Below are positions 15,856 through 23,353 of a stretch of DNA of 40,230 nucleotides, one piece after another. The position numbers and the translations under genes were made by a program. Where the stretch lies: contig CALJLD010000017.1 in assembly GCA_937982665.1 (NCBI GenBank), forward strand, positions 1-40,230, written 5' to 3'. Each line of letters opens with the position of its first letter. The first letter of the stretch is position 1. The notes under the pieces are model-generated. The model was not told where the DNA came from, did not search any database, and was given only the letters and a program-made list of their open reading frames with translations. The stretch is from an uncultured Planctomycetales bacterium. Its GTDB lineage: Bacteria > Planctomycetota > Planctomycetia > Pirellulales > S012-138.

Positions 15856-16800
15856 TTAGCGCGCGACAGCCAGTTCTTTGTAGTATTCGATCGAGCGGCG
15901 CAGGCCTTCCTCAAAGTCGACGTCCGGATCAAAGCCCAATCGCGTGCGGGCTTGCGTGATGTCGGCCAGGCTGTCGCGAACATCACCAGCGCGCGGCGGC
16001 TGATGGTCGACTTCGATCTCCATGTCGAGCAGTTCGCGGAGCGCGGACAATAACCGGAGCAAAGTGACGCTGCGGCCGGTTCCCACGTTGAACACGCTCC
16101 CGGCAACTCCGGCTTTTTCGGCCGCCAGCAGATTTGCCTGCACGACATTGCCGACATAAACAAAGTCCCGCGACTGTTGGCCGTCGCCGTAGACAATCGG
16201 CTTGCGACCTTCCAGGATGGCCGTGATGAACAGCGGAATCACCGCCGAGTACGGACTGCCCGGATCTTGCCGCGGACCAAAGACGTTGAAGTAACGCAAG
16301 CCAACGGTCTCAAACCCGTACGTGGCTGTGAACGCCTGACAGTAAAGTTCGCCTGCGACCTTCGCCGCGCCGTAGGGAGAAATCGGCGATGGCAAATCGG
16401 CTTCTCGCTTGGCGGCCGTTGGTTGATCCCCATAGGCAGCGCTACTGGCCGCGTAGACTAAACGCTTCACGCCGGCCTTGCGCGCGCAGTCTAACACTTG
16501 CACCGTCCCGGTCGCACACGCAGCATGCGAATCAAGCGGACGCTCGACGCTGGCAGGCACGCTGGCGAGCGCCGCTTTGTGAAAGATCACGTCCACGCCA
16601 TCCACGGCTTGTTCCACCAGCGCGCGATCGAGAATGCTGCCTTCAAAGAACTCGATCTGACCGGAGACCTCACTGAGGTTGTCCAGCGTTCCGGAAGAAA
16701 GATCATCCAGCACGCGAACCTGATCGCCGCGGGCAACCAAGGCTTCAACAATATTCGAGCCGATGAACCCGGCTCCCCCGGTGACAAGTGCTGTTTGCAT
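15856..16800 (-). CDS. NAD-dependent nucleotide-sugar epimerase (extended SDR, GalE-like)
   Basis: This encodes 314 aa. The dinucleotide-binding motif VTGGAGFIGS lies at 7-15, the acidic NAD ribose ligand region is RVLDDLSSG, and the catalytic set is Ser119/120, Tyr143 and Lys147 in SPYGAAKVAGE. The sugar-binding half has RYFNVFGPRQDPGSPYSAVI and the conserved GDGQQSRDFVYVGNVVQANL. It most resembles UDP-glucose or UDP-GlcNAc 4-epimerases and related dehydratases. The exact substrate, and hence galE or wbp-type naming, cannot be decided. Role: sugar precursor for polysaccharide or lipopolysaccharide. The gene faces rdgB and the STAS gene. Confidence 0.93.
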   Translation of the reverse strand: MQTALVTGGAGFIGSNIVEALVARGDQVRVLDDLSSGTLDNLSEVSGQIEFFEGSILDRALVEQAVDGVDVIFHKAALASVPASVERPLDSHAACATGTVQVLDCARKAGVKRLVYAASSAAYGDQPTAAKREADLPSPISPYGAAKVAGELYCQAFTATYGFETVGLRYFNVFGPRQDPGSPYSAVIPLFITAILEGRKPIVYGDGQQSRDFVYVGNVVQANLLAAEKAGVAGSVFNVGTGRSVTLLRLLSALRELLDMEIEVDHQPPRAGDVRDSLADITQARTRLGFDPDVDFEEGLRRSIEYYKELAVAR

Positions 16801-16851
16801 AGCAAAAAAGTTGTATGAGTTGGAGTTTCCGAGAATCGCGTCTCAACGGAA

Positions 16852-17034
16852 TTATCGGCGATTGCAAGCTTCACAAATATAACTTGCAAAATTCCTGCTC
16901 AGCGGGCAATTCTCATCCGCCAAAACTGACGAATTCGAGATTCTGGCTGAGTCCGCGTACATAGTTCCGTCGTGAAACTCGGCGTTTTGCAGTTGTCGCC
17001 AAAGTTCCAACTGGCACCGTCCGCAATGGACCAT
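16852..17034 (-). CDS. Possible small zinc-ribbon protein
   Basis: This encodes 60 aa from ATG 17034. The peptide has CGRC near the start (residues 4-7) and CEAC near the end (residues 55-58, in SYICEACNRR), the spacing expected of a small zinc ribbon or treble-clef fold; a fifth Cys lies at 43. It begins just past the ssrA terminator and is on the same strand as ssrA, with the epimerase gene 51 bases further on. No clear ribosome site is seen. The frame is short, so chance is possible; the paired CxxC motifs at both ends are the main argument for a real gene. No named family is recognised. Confidence 0.4.
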   Translation of the reverse strand: MVHCGRCQLELWRQLQNAEFHDGTMYADSARISNSSVLADENCPLSRNFASYICEACNRR

Positions 17035-17042
17035 AGCGCACG

Positions 17043-17078
17043 AAAAAAGCCGCCTTACGTCAACCGCAAGACGGCTTG
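17043..17078 (-). terminator. Rho-independent terminator of ssrA
   Basis: On the minus strand AAGCCGTCTTGCG, loop GTTGA, CGTAAGGCGGCTT form a 13-pair stem with two G-T wobbles, followed by a run of six T. It starts four bases after the tmRNA 3' end, so it is placed exactly for ssrA. Confidence 0.9.
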
Positions 17079-17081
17079 AAA

Positions 17082-17440
17082 TGGAGGCGGCGGGAATCGA
17101 ACCCGCGTCCCGCGACAAATCCACGTCGGCCTCTACGTGCGTAGTCGCTTATTTGGTTCTCGCCACAGGCGTCTCGTAGCGACGCGATCCGTCTGCGGCC
17201 AGCCGGGAACAGGGTTTAATCCCGAGCGTGCCTGGCAATGACTCGGGACGATTCGGAATTGGCAACCGGCTTTCAGGACTCTCCGACGAAGCCCATCAGC
17301 CGGGGCAGCCTATGTTAGGCAGCCAAAGCAAAGTTATCTTCGGCAATTGAAGATAGTGGTCGGCTTTTTACGTGGCCTGCTGACCAACCACGGCACGCAG
17401 CCATACGCTTCAGTCATCCGGTCGATACCAATTCGCCCCC
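17082..17440 (-). ncRNA. ssrA: Transfer-messenger RNA (tmRNA)
   Basis: This is about 359 nt. The 5' end (GGGGGCGAATTGGTATCGACCGG) pairs with the 3' acceptor strand CGCCTCC, including the third-pair G-U that alanyl-tRNA synthetase recognises; the T-arm GCGGGTTCGATTCCCGC follows the family pattern. CCA is not encoded. An early pseudoknot (GGTTGGT with GCCGACC) precedes the tag frame, read as GCC GAA GAT AAC TTT GCT TTG GCT GCC TAA at 17344-17315, giving AEDNFALAA. The resume codon is inferred from the pseudoknot spacing and the usual ALAA ending. The molecule rescues stalled ribosomes with SmpB. It is a one-piece, not permuted, gene. A strong terminator follows. Confidence 0.96.
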
Positions 17441-17735
17441 GGTTAGGAAGTTTTGGCTCAAATCAAGTGTCGCATGAGTGCTTTAAATATGAGCGCTCGA
17501 AAAACGAAACAACTGAGGGGACTTTCCACAGCAACAAAAGCGCGCCACAACTTCATTATAGCATGGCCCGCATTGTATCAAGGGGACATGCATCGGCGCG
17601 AATCGCGCGATCCCTGACCTGACCCACATTCGCATTCAACGAGGATCGTCAGACGGCGCGGAATTGCTTGCGTCGTCAGAAATCCCCGAGATAATTGACG
17701 TACGGATCGTTCGATTCTTTTCTGTGGAGCAAGCG
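17441..17735. other. Gap of 295 bases between ssrA and the 1074-aa gene
   Basis: This divergent gap must hold the promoters of ssrA (minus) and the propeller gene (plus). I find no strong -35/-10 pair, no further RNA hairpin and no convincing small gene. A GGAG site at 17726-17729 belongs to the plus-strand gene. Confidence 0.5.
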
Positions 17736-20700
17736 ATGCTGCGTGCAAGTAGCCAGGCGGTTTTTGCCTTTTTGTGTTTGCTTGGTTTAACAGTTTTTCT
17801 GCCGACGGTTTGCTTTGCGCAAGATGATCCAAAGATCACGCGCTTCAAGATTGACGAAGCCGTCGCGGATTGGATTCTCGACGAGAAAACCGGCCGCATC
17901 TTTGCGTCGTTGTCGGGCGGCGACAAGGTCGTTGAATTCAGCCGGGAATCCGGGAAAGAGTTGCGCCGCTTTGAAGTTGGCGGGAATTGCCGTCAGATGC
18001 TGATCAAAGGGGACTATCTTGTCGTCGCCGCAAAGTCCGGCGTTTCGCTCTATGTCATTAACCTCAAAACGAACGAGGTTGCCGGGCGTGTGGCTTTGGA
18101 GGGCGATGGACCTTACGCGATGTTTTGCTCTAAGGCCGACAACCCTTACGTCTATGCCATTTGCAATACCGGAGATGCCTGGTGGGACGGTGAGCTTTTT
18201 CAAGTCAATGTCGAAGAACTGAAAACGCGAAATCGCGCGGCAATCCAGGGATGGAGAGAGAGCGGTGCGCAACACGTGGCGATATCGCCGGACGGGAAAT
18301 TTGCCGTCGCCGACCAACGACCGGGGACCAGTCCAAGTGGCGCGGGGCTGATGGCCGTCAACGAAGACGAATTCGAGTTCGCCAATTCCCTTCACATTCA
18401 CGACTCATTTGGCGTGATCACCGCTGGCCCCAACAATCGCTTTTGGACCTTGGGCAACTTGCTCATCCCAATTGACTTCCAAACCACGCGGGTAAGCCGA
18501 TTTGGCGATCCCAATCCAATCCGCGAATTCGCCGGTTCGCCGGTGACCATTCACCCCAAGCAAGATCTGGTAGCGTCGATGTCGCGTGAGCGCGAAGGGA
18601 TCGATCTTAAGATTCAGTCGTTCTCGACGGCTAAGAACCTCTCGACCATTCCGCTCGGTCAAATCCCAGGCGAAGATGACCGAAGCAGCATTTTCGGCGG
18701 ATTTGCGGCAACTGGTTTTTCCGACGATCCAACCATCCAGTTTGACGCTGAGGGCAAGTATCTCTTTTTTGGTTACGGCAAATTGGCCGCGATGGTGCAA
18801 CTGGAGAGTTTAGGCCTGCCGGACCAGCCGTTGGTGATATTGCAAATGCCTCGCGAAATCACGACCACGGTCAATGAACAGATGCGATTGCCGGTTGCTT
18901 TCACGGATCCGGCGCTCTTGGAGTCCGCAGTACTGGAGGTCGCCAACGGTCCTGAAACCGTGTCGGCTGATGCCGGGCAATTGGTATGGACTCCCGCGGA
19001 AGCAGACATCGGATGGCACAATATCAAACTGCTTGGAAAGGTTGGTGACGCCGAGGACGCCGTCGACATCCGGATCAAAGTTGAACGTCCTTCGTTGGAT
19101 GTTGGCGTGGTTTATCGCAAGGTCGCGGTTGATGCAGCGGGACGGCGCGCGCTGGTGTTGGGCATGAGTCAGGAAGAAATTGAGAAACGCCGCGAAGGAT
19201 ACCCTGATGACGATGAGACAAGCGGTGAGTTGGTGCTTGTCGATCTCGAAAACAAGTCCGAAATTGCCAGACGAAAACTCTCCAAGTCGCTCCGCGAAAT
19301 CTACCTGACCGAGACAGCCGCTTACATTGCCCCGAGCGAGGGCACCGCGATTCATTCCCTCAAGCTCGACGATTTGTCCGACGACAAACGCGCTTTCCTG
19401 CAAGCCATGCCGCTCGGCTTTGAGAGCTTGCCTGGTGACCGCCTGGTTGTTGAGACCGAAAACGGAGTCGAAGTCTTCTCCGAAACTGACTTGAAGCGCG
19501 AAGATTCCCTGCCCTACATGCCGTCTTTCAATCGCGAGTTTATGATGCGTGGCGAAGTTGAACAGGGGCGAATCGAAAAACTCATCGACGGTGTTCGTTT
19601 CGGAAATCTTGTTTTGAATCCAGAGACAGGTGAACCGCAACTCCTGATTAGCTCGATCGGACTGCCGGAACTCAATCCGCTGCAACCGGAAAGTCCACCG
19701 AGCCGCTGGAACCGCCGCGTCGCGCCTTCGGGGATCTATGCTCATGGGAACACACCGATTTCAACCTGGAATTACGGGCCGTCATTGTTGCTCACGGATT
19801 TTCCGGCCGCGGTGACCGTTAACTCCGCTCAAATGGACGGTGACCGCCAAACGCCGTCAACGGTGCAGTTGTCGCTGGTGTTCCGTGGACTCATTGAGGG
19901 AGCGCAGTTGAGTCCCATTCAACTGGCCACCGTCCCAAATACAGGGAGAGACCCCTATGACGAATATGGCGGCGCCGAGGTGTTTCTTGCCGAGGCCGGC
20001 AATCGAATGCTCGTTGCCTATCGCAGCAAGCTGATGCTTGTCGACAAGCCGTTGGACGAGCTTGCCGAGTTGCAAGAGCCGATACGCTTTGTCCCGCGTC
20101 AACGCCAAATGGTGGCTCGCGTTGGTGATACTCCGGCGATCCGGTTTGAAGCGGCAGGCGGTAATGGTGAACCGACGTTCGATCTGATTGCGGACTTCCC
20201 AGGCAGCAATCTCGACACGGTGACCGGTGAACTGACGATCGATACGAGCGTCGTTTGGGAGGCGATGAAAGAAAAACTGCAGCAGCAATTTGCGCAATGG
20301 GGCGGCGGCCGGGGGCGAGGCCCGCTTTCGGAAGATTCGTTTGTCGAACCGGCAAGACAGCGTTATCGGCAGTTGATGCAAGAGCCAACGGTTGAGTTTC
20401 CGTTTGCAGTCAATTTGAAATTGAGCGTCACTGACGAAGAAGGCGAATCGGATCGCATTTCGTCGCAGTTTGTCTTATTGGCGCCGCGGGAAGAAGTTGA
20501 TCAATTGATCGCAGCCGCCGTTGCGGAATCCGCCGTAGAATCGGCGGAAAACACCGCTGATGCTGCCCCAGTCGATTCGGCGACTGCAAACAGCGTTTCG
20601 ACCAGACAATTGGAAGCCGTGCTGGCCGAAATGGCGCGCGCGATAGCGGCCAACAACCGCGATGGAGCGGCGTTGGACCAAATCGAGAATCGTCTATCCG

Positions 20701-20960
20701 CGCTCGCGAAAGATGTTCGGGAGATGCGGCAGGATCAAACCAATCTCGCGGACTCCGACCCCGGTTTGGACGATCGTTTGAACACCTTGGATGGCGATGT
20801 GGATGCTCGCTTTGAGAAGATGGCGACACAAATTGACTCAATCCGAGACCAGTCATCGACTCAGCAGACCGTTCTGCTGATCACGATGATCGTCATGGTG
20901 GTCTTCCTGGCTGCGAATTCGTTTTCGTTGGTGTTGCTCTGGCGAAAACGACCACAATAG
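17736..20960 (+). CDS. Large exported propeller-like protein with a C-terminal coiled coil and membrane anchor
   Basis: This encodes 1074 aa from ATG 17736, with GGAG six bases upstream. A signal peptide (FAFLCLLGLTVFLPTVCFA, then QDDPKITRF) leads to WD40/YVTN-like repeats (ADWILDEKTGRIFASLSGGD, VVAAKSGVSLYVINLKTNEV, HVAISPDGKFAVADQR). Two Ig- or cadherin-like modules follow, one near 385-455 (VNEQMRLPVAF, LVWTPAEADIGWH), the other near 790-930. The end has a helical coiled coil (DQIENRLSALAKDVREMRQD) and one membrane helix (LLITMIVMVVFLAANSFSLV) before WRKRPQ. The bulk should lie in the periplasm. No enzyme motif is seen; a binding or scaffold role is inferred. Function unknown. Confidence 0.88.
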   Translation: MLRASSQAVFAFLCLLGLTVFLPTVCFAQDDPKITRFKIDEAVADWILDEKTGRIFASLSGGDKVVEFSRESGKELRRFEVGGNCRQMLIKGDYLVVAAKSGVSLYVINLKTNEVAGRVALEGDGPYAMFCSKADNPYVYAICNTGDAWWDGELFQVNVEELKTRNRAAIQGWRESGAQHVAISPDGKFAVADQRPGTSPSGAGLMAVNEDEFEFANSLHIHDSFGVITAGPNNRFWTLGNLLIPIDFQTTRVSRFGDPNPIREFAGSPVTIHPKQDLVASMSREREGIDLKIQSFSTAKNLSTIPLGQIPGEDDRSSIFGGFAATGFSDDPTIQFDAEGKYLFFGYGKLAAMVQLESLGLPDQPLVILQMPREITTTVNEQMRLPVAFTDPALLESAVLEVANGPETVSADAGQLVWTPAEADIGWHNIKLLGKVGDAEDAVDIRIKVERPSLDVGVVYRKVAVDAAGRRALVLGMSQEEIEKRREGYPDDDETSGELVLVDLENKSEIARRKLSKSLREIYLTETAAYIAPSEGTAIHSLKLDDLSDDKRAFLQAMPLGFESLPGDRLVVETENGVEVFSETDLKREDSLPYMPSFNREFMMRGEVEQGRIEKLIDGVRFGNLVLNPETGEPQLLISSIGLPELNPLQPESPPSRWNRRVAPSGIYAHGNTPISTWNYGPSLLLTDFPAAVTVNSAQMDGDRQTPSTVQLSLVFRGLIEGAQLSPIQLATVPNTGRDPYDEYGGAEVFLAEAGNRMLVAYRSKLMLVDKPLDELAELQEPIRFVPRQRQMVARVGDTPAIRFEAAGGNGEPTFDLIADFPGSNLDTVTGELTIDTSVVWEAMKEKLQQQFAQWGGGRGRGPLSEDSFVEPARQRYRQLMQEPTVEFPFAVNLKLSVTDEEGESDRISSQFVLLAPREEVDQLIAAAVAESAVESAENTADAAPVDSATANSVSTRQLEAVLAEMARAIAANNRDGAALDQIENRLSALAKDVREMRQDQTNLADSDPGLDDRLNTLDGDVDARFEKMATQIDSIRDQSSTQQTVLLITMIVMVVFLAANSFSLVLLWRKRPQ

Positions 20961-21023
20961 CGCGGCACACAGCATTTGCCGGAGCCCAGTCATGAGACCG
21001 CATCTTACACCGTTTGGATGACG

Positions 21024-22979
21024 CTAACGCACCGCGCCGGTATCCACACCCACTCCGCGGGCGAGTTCATCAAACTGCGATGCTTCCCGTTCCTGACCCA
21101 AATGGCGGTGCATGACGGCCAGATTGTAGTACGGCGCGCCGAGTGCTTTCTGGTCCAATCGGCCACCTCGCACGGCGGCTTCCATGTAGCCTGTGCCTTC
21201 GGTCATCAGCTGCATCGCGGCATCAGATTGCCCAAGGTCCCAATAGGAGACGGCCATGCTAACCAGGATCTGCCCGTATTCAAAGTCGATGCGTTCGGTC
21301 AGGTGCTTGGGCGTTTGTGCGAAGTTTTGTCGGGCGACGTCAAACCACTTTGCCGCGGCCTCGTGGTTGTCGTTCAATAGCGCCTCAACACTACCTGCTT
21401 GGAAGCGAAACAACCCGATCTGCAGAGCTTCGCGCCCGTTCTGACCTCGGTCCGGTCCGGCTTCCTGGAAGTATTTGTCGGCCAGTTGCGCGAGTTGCAA
21501 TGCGTCGACCGCTTCCTCTCGCTTGCGATGGACTTTGACGCCGGCCGTCAGCGCCGTGGCCAACTCCCAGCTGATGTGTTGTTTGCGTAGTGGATCACTT
21601 GTGGTTTCCAATAATGCACGGCCATGGGTGATTGTGTGGCGGACCCATTCTTCCGGGTTGGGCGGTGAAGGCATGTTGCCCAATGCTTGCAGCGAGTGTG
21701 TGGCAACGCGAAACTTCTTTTGCGTTTGTCCGCTTTCTTCGCCACTTTCGGCAAGGACCATCGCGCGAGACAACCATTGCGCGGCGGCCTCTGCCTGATT
21801 GCGAAACTGACCCGAGGCAATGTCTTTCGCGATTGCCAAATGTGCATCCAAATAAGCGTCCCGGGCCGTATTGCGAATGGCGATCCGTGGATCATTGATC
21901 ATGGTCTTGGCCGCTTCGATGGCCTGCATGTGTAAGTCCATTGCCTGGCGACCGCCATTTGGCCCATCGCCGCGGAGCAGGTCTCCCTGAAAGACCATGG
22001 CTTGTGCGCGAAGTTCCGGGAGTTGTTCCGAAACGCGCACCGTTTGTGCCGCGAGGTCCTTCGCCAATTGGATGTGGCCGAGTTGGATCAGAATTGCAGC
22101 TTCGGTCAGCATGTACTCCGGTGTATCTGGCACCAAACGGGAGGCTTCGCGAATCGACTGCAGGGCTTCTTCACCGCGCCCAAGCGCGTTGAGGATGTTT
22201 GCCCTGATCCAATGAGCTTGCGGTTGATTGGGATCGAACTCCGATACAATCCCAACATCGGACAGCGCGCCCGTGTAGTTCGTTCGCCATTGAGACTCCG
22301 CGCGCAACAAGAATGCGTGGAAGCTGACAGGCTCAACGGTCGCCTGAAGAACCGAATTGGCATCTTCCGAGGCAACGTTCAACAAGACTCCGCGCTCCGG
22401 AAAAGCAATCCCCAGCGGATGGCCCTGCTCATCACGAATGGTGACTTGCGGAATATCTTGGATTTGCAACGCTTCTGCGACTTCGCTTACGGTCATGGCC
22501 TGCGAAAGCGGCAGGGCGATTCTTGCTACGGTGTTGTTCACAATCGTCACGGCCGCGCCTGCGAACGGCGAAAACTCGTATTCCATAACGAGTTGGCCGG
22601 AGTTGTCTTGGCTGGTTTGCATGGGCGCGCCCCAGTTGGCTTGCAACTGTTCCTGCGTTGCCCGTCCCGCTTCAATTCCGCGCAATCGCAACGTGCCGAT
22701 CGTTGGGCGACCCTGTGGAGTGCCTTGGGGACTTGTACCGGTCGTCGGAGCTTCCACCTGTTGTGTCGGCTGATTTGCGGTCGCCGCTTGCGCGTTCGAT
22801 TGATCTGCCGTCTGTTCCGGCGGCAGGAAACGCAGGCGGGAATTGCTGCCGGTTTGTGGAGGCGTTTGCTCTTGCGCGGCAGCTACTGAGCGACCAGGTA
22901 CCGCTACCGCAAAGAGCAAAGCAGTGAGGAGACAGCCAAATCCGGTGGCGGAGCGCATTGTGAGTGCGGCGTGGCGCAT
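21024..22979 (-). CDS. Exported TPR-rich protein
   Basis: This encodes 651 aa from ATG 22979 (MRHAALT), chosen so that the signal peptide (SATGFGCLLTALLFAVAVPGRSVAAA) stays near the N-terminus; a frame to 23084 exists. A Gln/Pro/Thr-rich stretch precedes a small N-terminal domain (GTLRLRGIEAGRATQEQLQANWGAP) that looks like modules in other planctomycete envelope proteins. The rest is helical repeats of TPR type (DPNQPQAHWIRANILNALGR, TPEYMLTEAAILIQLGHIQL, GAPYYNLAVMHRHLGQEREA). No enzymatic motif is seen; a protein-interaction or envelope assembly role is inferred. It is convergent with the 1074-aa gene. Confidence 0.85.
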   Translation of the reverse strand: MRHAALTMRSATGFGCLLTALLFAVAVPGRSVAAAQEQTPPQTGSNSRLRFLPPEQTADQSNAQAATANQPTQQVEAPTTGTSPQGTPQGRPTIGTLRLRGIEAGRATQEQLQANWGAPMQTSQDNSGQLVMEYEFSPFAGAAVTIVNNTVARIALPLSQAMTVSEVAEALQIQDIPQVTIRDEQGHPLGIAFPERGVLLNVASEDANSVLQATVEPVSFHAFLLRAESQWRTNYTGALSDVGIVSEFDPNQPQAHWIRANILNALGRGEEALQSIREASRLVPDTPEYMLTEAAILIQLGHIQLAKDLAAQTVRVSEQLPELRAQAMVFQGDLLRGDGPNGGRQAMDLHMQAIEAAKTMINDPRIAIRNTARDAYLDAHLAIAKDIASGQFRNQAEAAAQWLSRAMVLAESGEESGQTQKKFRVATHSLQALGNMPSPPNPEEWVRHTITHGRALLETTSDPLRKQHISWELATALTAGVKVHRKREEAVDALQLAQLADKYFQEAGPDRGQNGREALQIGLFRFQAGSVEALLNDNHEAAAKWFDVARQNFAQTPKHLTERIDFEYGQILVSMAVSYWDLGQSDAAMQLMTEGTGYMEAAVRGGRLDQKALGAPYYNLAVMHRHLGQEREASQFDELARGVGVDTGAVR

Positions 22980-23353
22980 GGCTTGACCTGCAGGTTGCTT
23001 TCCGAGATACCGGTCCACGCGACGCCTCCGTGAGCGCGCAGCGGACCAATCGTGAGTAAGTGCTGGCGGGACAATACGATTCAACCAGTTTTGGGTCCAG
23101 GTCAGCTTGGCAGCTATGTCTCCAATGCGTGGTTGTGAAGCAGCGTGCTAGCAATCGCCTTCTGCATTTTGCAGCGCTGCGGGCAAACGACGGCAAGTTT
23201 TCTAGCCAGCGATGACAGCTTGGGATATCCTGGTTGGCCAAATCTCCTGAGACGGACCGGCTGCTTCACTGGGTTTCTTGCCAGGGATGGCAAGCATGGT
23301 CCTCCCAGGCTTTGCTGCCCAAACCAGCAATTCCACAGCTTTTGCCAGCACCA
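22980..23353. other. Divergent gap of 374 bases
   Basis: The gap lies between the TPR gene (minus) and the SLC4 fusion (plus). Both reading frames are open a little way into it, but the extra peptides have no family features. I see no strong promoter hexamers, hairpin or RNA. Both promoters should lie here. Confidence 0.5.

Noticed and set aside
17082..17124. tRNA gene suggested by the GCGGGAATCGAACCCGC block
   Set aside because: The block is the T-arm of tmRNA; no complete cloverleaf with an anticodon is present.
22002..22889. Plus-strand frame of 295 codons
   Set aside because: It is the shadow of the TPR gene and has no family features.
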